From positions 478,721,159-478,785,158 of the forward strand of contig OX422221.1 in NCBI GenBank assembly GCA_949130495.1: 64,000 nucleotides of DNA, read 5' to 3'. Of the stretch, positions 61,723 to 64,000 are shown piece by piece. Position 1 is the stretch's first letter; every line of letters starts with the position of its first letter. The notes under the pieces are model-generated. The model worked only from the letters and a program-made list of their open reading frames with translations. It searched no databases and was not told the origin of the DNA. This DNA is from Sambucus nigra (taxonomy: Eukaryota > Streptophyta > Magnoliopsida > Dipsacales > Adoxaceae). The position numbers were made by a program, and so were the translations under genes.

Positions 61723-63005
61723 TGTAATACCTCGTATTTTCATGAACTATACTTATTATTTGTTAAGTCAGAATAAAGTAATAAATGAGACTAATTATTA
61801 CTTGTATGGATTAGTAATAATAATTTAGTATAATTTAGATGATAGTTGAATATTGCATGCAATATGATCTTTCTAACTCGTCTTAGTAATAATTAATTAG
61901 TGATATTAATTATATAATTGTGGACGAGATCTAAACGTAGACTAATTAAGTGTGCTATTTTATTGACACCTTGAAGTATTTCTGTGGGTTGTAGATATTA
62001 TCATTTAGACTGGACTCTAAGGTGACATAGGTATCCATTTATATGTTTTTATTACTTTAAATTGGTCTCGGGGCCAGGTATACCATTAGAAAAGATTTTG
62101 GACTATTTCGAGTAGCATTCTAGGATCTCTTAAGGGCATGAATTTAGGCCTGATTAAGAGGTGAGGGAATTATAGTTTAAAAGGGCTTAAACTATCACAA
62201 TTAGGTTATTACATCCACTATACATAACCCAAGAATCCTTAAACACCTGGGGGAAGTTAGAAAGACTTAGAGAGGAGAAAACATGGGGATTCAAGAAGAG
62301 AGTCTTCAATCTTCCAATTACCGGCAAGAATTTTCTTGCAATATTACTAAATAACGTGTTTATTAATTTAGAATCATGATTTCCCATATGATTTCAATTT
62401 TTAAATTATATTAGAGAAATAATTCATATGATGTTAATGATTGGGAGTGATTGGTCAATTAATATTATGTTGAAAGTTAATGCTTTGGTGATAAAACATG
62501 AAATCGATATTGAACAACCAGTGAAAATTATGCTAAAATATACTTTTAGGTTTGTAGTTACATTTTTTCTGAACACATGAATAGTTAATATTAAATTGAA
62601 AGATATTACGGATTTATAATTTTTTTCTTGAGGAACTTTGGCTTAAGTTGATTATGGATTTAAATCATGTTGAAACCCCTTATTTATGATTAAAGATCAT
62701 TTGGATTCTTACCCTCAAATGTTAGTTTTAGGTTCTGGTATGATGGCGATTCGATTAAATACTTTAGTGGGATATTAATGGAGGTTTTTAAGGAGTTTCG
62801 GGGCTGATTTTTATAGTCGGGGATGATGAACAACATCTGTTTCATTCAAATTAAGTTCATATCTCGTTCGAGAGAGGTACCATTTCTCGTTCGAGCGAGG
62901 TATTTGTTTCGTTCGAATGACATTAGAAATTTGTCAATGTTTCAGAATCAAAATACTAAGGTGTGTTCATCGGTTTCGTATTTTTCTAATTGGTTTTGGA
63001 TCTGA
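61723..63005 (+). mobile_element. 5' part of another Tekay-like LTR
   Basis: Starts TGTAATACCTCGTATTTTCATG, matching the TGTAACACCCCGCATTTTTCATG start of the complete element and the minus-strand start of the solo LTR. Carries three TTCGA-type palindromes at 62862-62876, 62886-62899 and 62909-62920. It breaks off near 63005 into the satellite-like repeat, so the 3' part is missing. Confidence 0.6.
62862..62920. repeat. Three TCGTTCGA-type palindromic motifs
   Basis: CTCGTTCGAGAGAG, CTCGTTCGAGCGAG and TCGTTCGAATGA lie within 60 bp and are related to the TCGTTCGAACGA cores of the other LTRs. Confidence 0.85.
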
Positions 63006-63007
63006 TA

Positions 63008-63436
63008 TAATTTTCTACTAACGACCAATTTTGGCCGTCCTTTCAAATCGGGAGTCCCGTGACCATGCGGTATGTTCTTGCGGGTTACATTGGTTCCATT
63101 CAAGGCGTTCGTGCCCTTAACAGGGTCGTTTTGTGGCTGTGTTATGTTTTCACCCTTTGACGACATATTTTTAAGCCTAAGTCAAAGAGTTTGGAAATTT
63201 TTCTCGTGCTCTTAAACCTGGGGTCTCGTGACGACACGATCGATTTCTTGAGTTACACTGGTCCCATGCTAGGTGTTCATGCATACTACGGAACCGTTTA
63301 TGGCTGTTTTATGTTTTCACCCTTTTACGGCATGTTTTTATCCCAAAAGCTAGATATTTTGCAAATTTTTATCGTGCTCTCAAATCGGTAATCCCATGAC
63401 TACACGGTTGGTTCCTGCGGATGTGCAAGGTGTTCG
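63008..63436. repeat. Satellite-like tandem repeat, ~2.4 units
   Basis: Units share a TCGTG(C/A) or TCAAATCGG start, G(G/T)(A/C)(G/A)TC(C/T)CGTGAC, GG(T/C)GTTC(G/A)TGC, GGCTGT(G/T)TTATG and TTTTCACCCTTT. The CCCGTGAC-type phrase lies at 63055, 63233 and 63391, giving spacings of 178 and 158. It ends exactly where the minus-strand protease homology begins. Confidence 0.75.
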
Positions 63437-64000
63437 TCCCTCAGGTAGCGGCATCGCTATCAGGAACATCTTCTGCCCTGAAATGGAGAACACGATTGTC
63501 CTCTCGTAACAATCTACGGTCGCCCGGTATCCTGCTAACCAATCCATACCCAGGATGACATCGTACCCCTCCATGTCTAACACTAAAATGTCTACTGCTA
63601 AACTAAGCCTCCCAATTAAAATGTCCACTCCCTTACAAATCGAGTGAATCGAAGCCCCGCTGCCTACTGGCGACTCTACACAGATACGAAGACTACCCGC
63701 GGTCTCTAATAACCCGGCTTGCTTAGCAAAATTAGATTTAATGAATGAATGTGATGCTCCTGTATCAAAAAGTATACTACCCTCATGACCATGGATGAGA
63801 AACATACCCTCAACTGTCGGTGATGCCTGCTGTGCTGGAGGATTGGGAACATCCCAGACGTTATACACACGCCCGTAGTGCATTTTCCCCTGTTGCTGTG
63901 GGGCGAGTGGCGTTGGTGCTGCTGGCGGCATCTGCCCCTGTTGAGCACCCTGATGATGACCGCTACCCCTCTACGGGCACTCCCTCTTGAAGTGTCCTGG
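63437..64000 (-). pseudogene. Tekay-type gypsy gag end and protease (runs off the window)
   Basis: At the window edge the minus strand reads the second half of a zinc knuckle (PGHFKRECP), then an in-frame TAG at 63971-63973 where the family has a Gln codon. A linker (GAQQGQMPPAAPTPLAPQQQ) follows, then the protease with an intact FDTGASHSFIKSNF active site and VILGMDWLAGY. Homology to the complete element stops after AMPLPEG at 63437 and joins the satellite-like repeat. RT and beyond are missing on this side; more of gag may lie beyond 64000. Confidence 0.9.

Overview
The window looks like a transposon-dense intergenic stretch of a eudicot plant genome. It is AT-rich, full of long (TA)n tracts and dominated by plant-type retroelements: a chromodomain Ty3/gypsy (Tekay/Del type), SIRE-type Ty1/copia, an Ogre/Tat/Athila-type gypsy, LINE, CACTA, hAT-like MITEs and Helitron ends. 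Two small intronless AP2/ERF genes are plant-specific. I cannot name the species. No rRNA, tRNA, CRISPR or organelle sequence is visible. Only the two ERF genes look intact; every other coding signal is a broken transposon gene or a broken fragment of a host gene.

Layout. 1-3.3 kb: the tail of a Tekay-type LTR inserted in a minus-strand Ogre/Tat/Athila-type gypsy remnant (gag piece, primer-binding site, LTR). 3.4-6.7 kb: a decayed Ty1/copia with gag, protease, integrase and RT pieces. 7.4-10.2 kb: a SIRE-type 5' LTR with primer-binding site and leader, then a Helitron 3' end at 10.2 kb. 10.9-14.2 kb: a coiled-coil gene remnant split by a solo Tekay LTR with a 5-bp target duplication. 17.3-17.7 kb: two exons of a broken PICKLE-type CHD3 remodeller. 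20.8-22.7 kb: the 3' end of a second SIRE-type element, then a 386-bp foldback element. 24.57-34.98 kb: a complete but dead Tekay-type retrotransposon with ~2.92-kb LTRs and a CTTAG target duplication. 37.5-38.8 kb: CACTA-like repeats, a 165-bp MITE and another SIRE LTR fragment.

42.2-48.05 kb and 55.05-60.75 kb: two direct copies of a ~5.8-kb segment, each carrying one ERF gene (95% identical proteins), a hAT-like MITE, a (GA)n/(GAA)n pair and a Tekay-like LTR fragment. Between the copies lie a CACTA Transposase_24 remnant, a broken phytocystatin gene, a broken OVATE-family gene and a Helitron 5' end. 61.7-64 kb: another Tekay-like LTR, a satellite-like tandem repeat and a minus-strand gypsy gag-protease piece running off the window.

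Main points for follow-up: (1) a nested palindrome, with CTCGTTAGA/TCTAACGAG arms around TCGTTCGAACGA, is shared by LTRs of two unrelated superfamilies; (2) all 14 nonsense codons in the complete Tekay element are explained by C:G to T:A transitions; (3) the recently duplicated ERF genes have diverged upstream by copy-specific insertions; (4) many element junctions fall exactly at (TA)n tracts.
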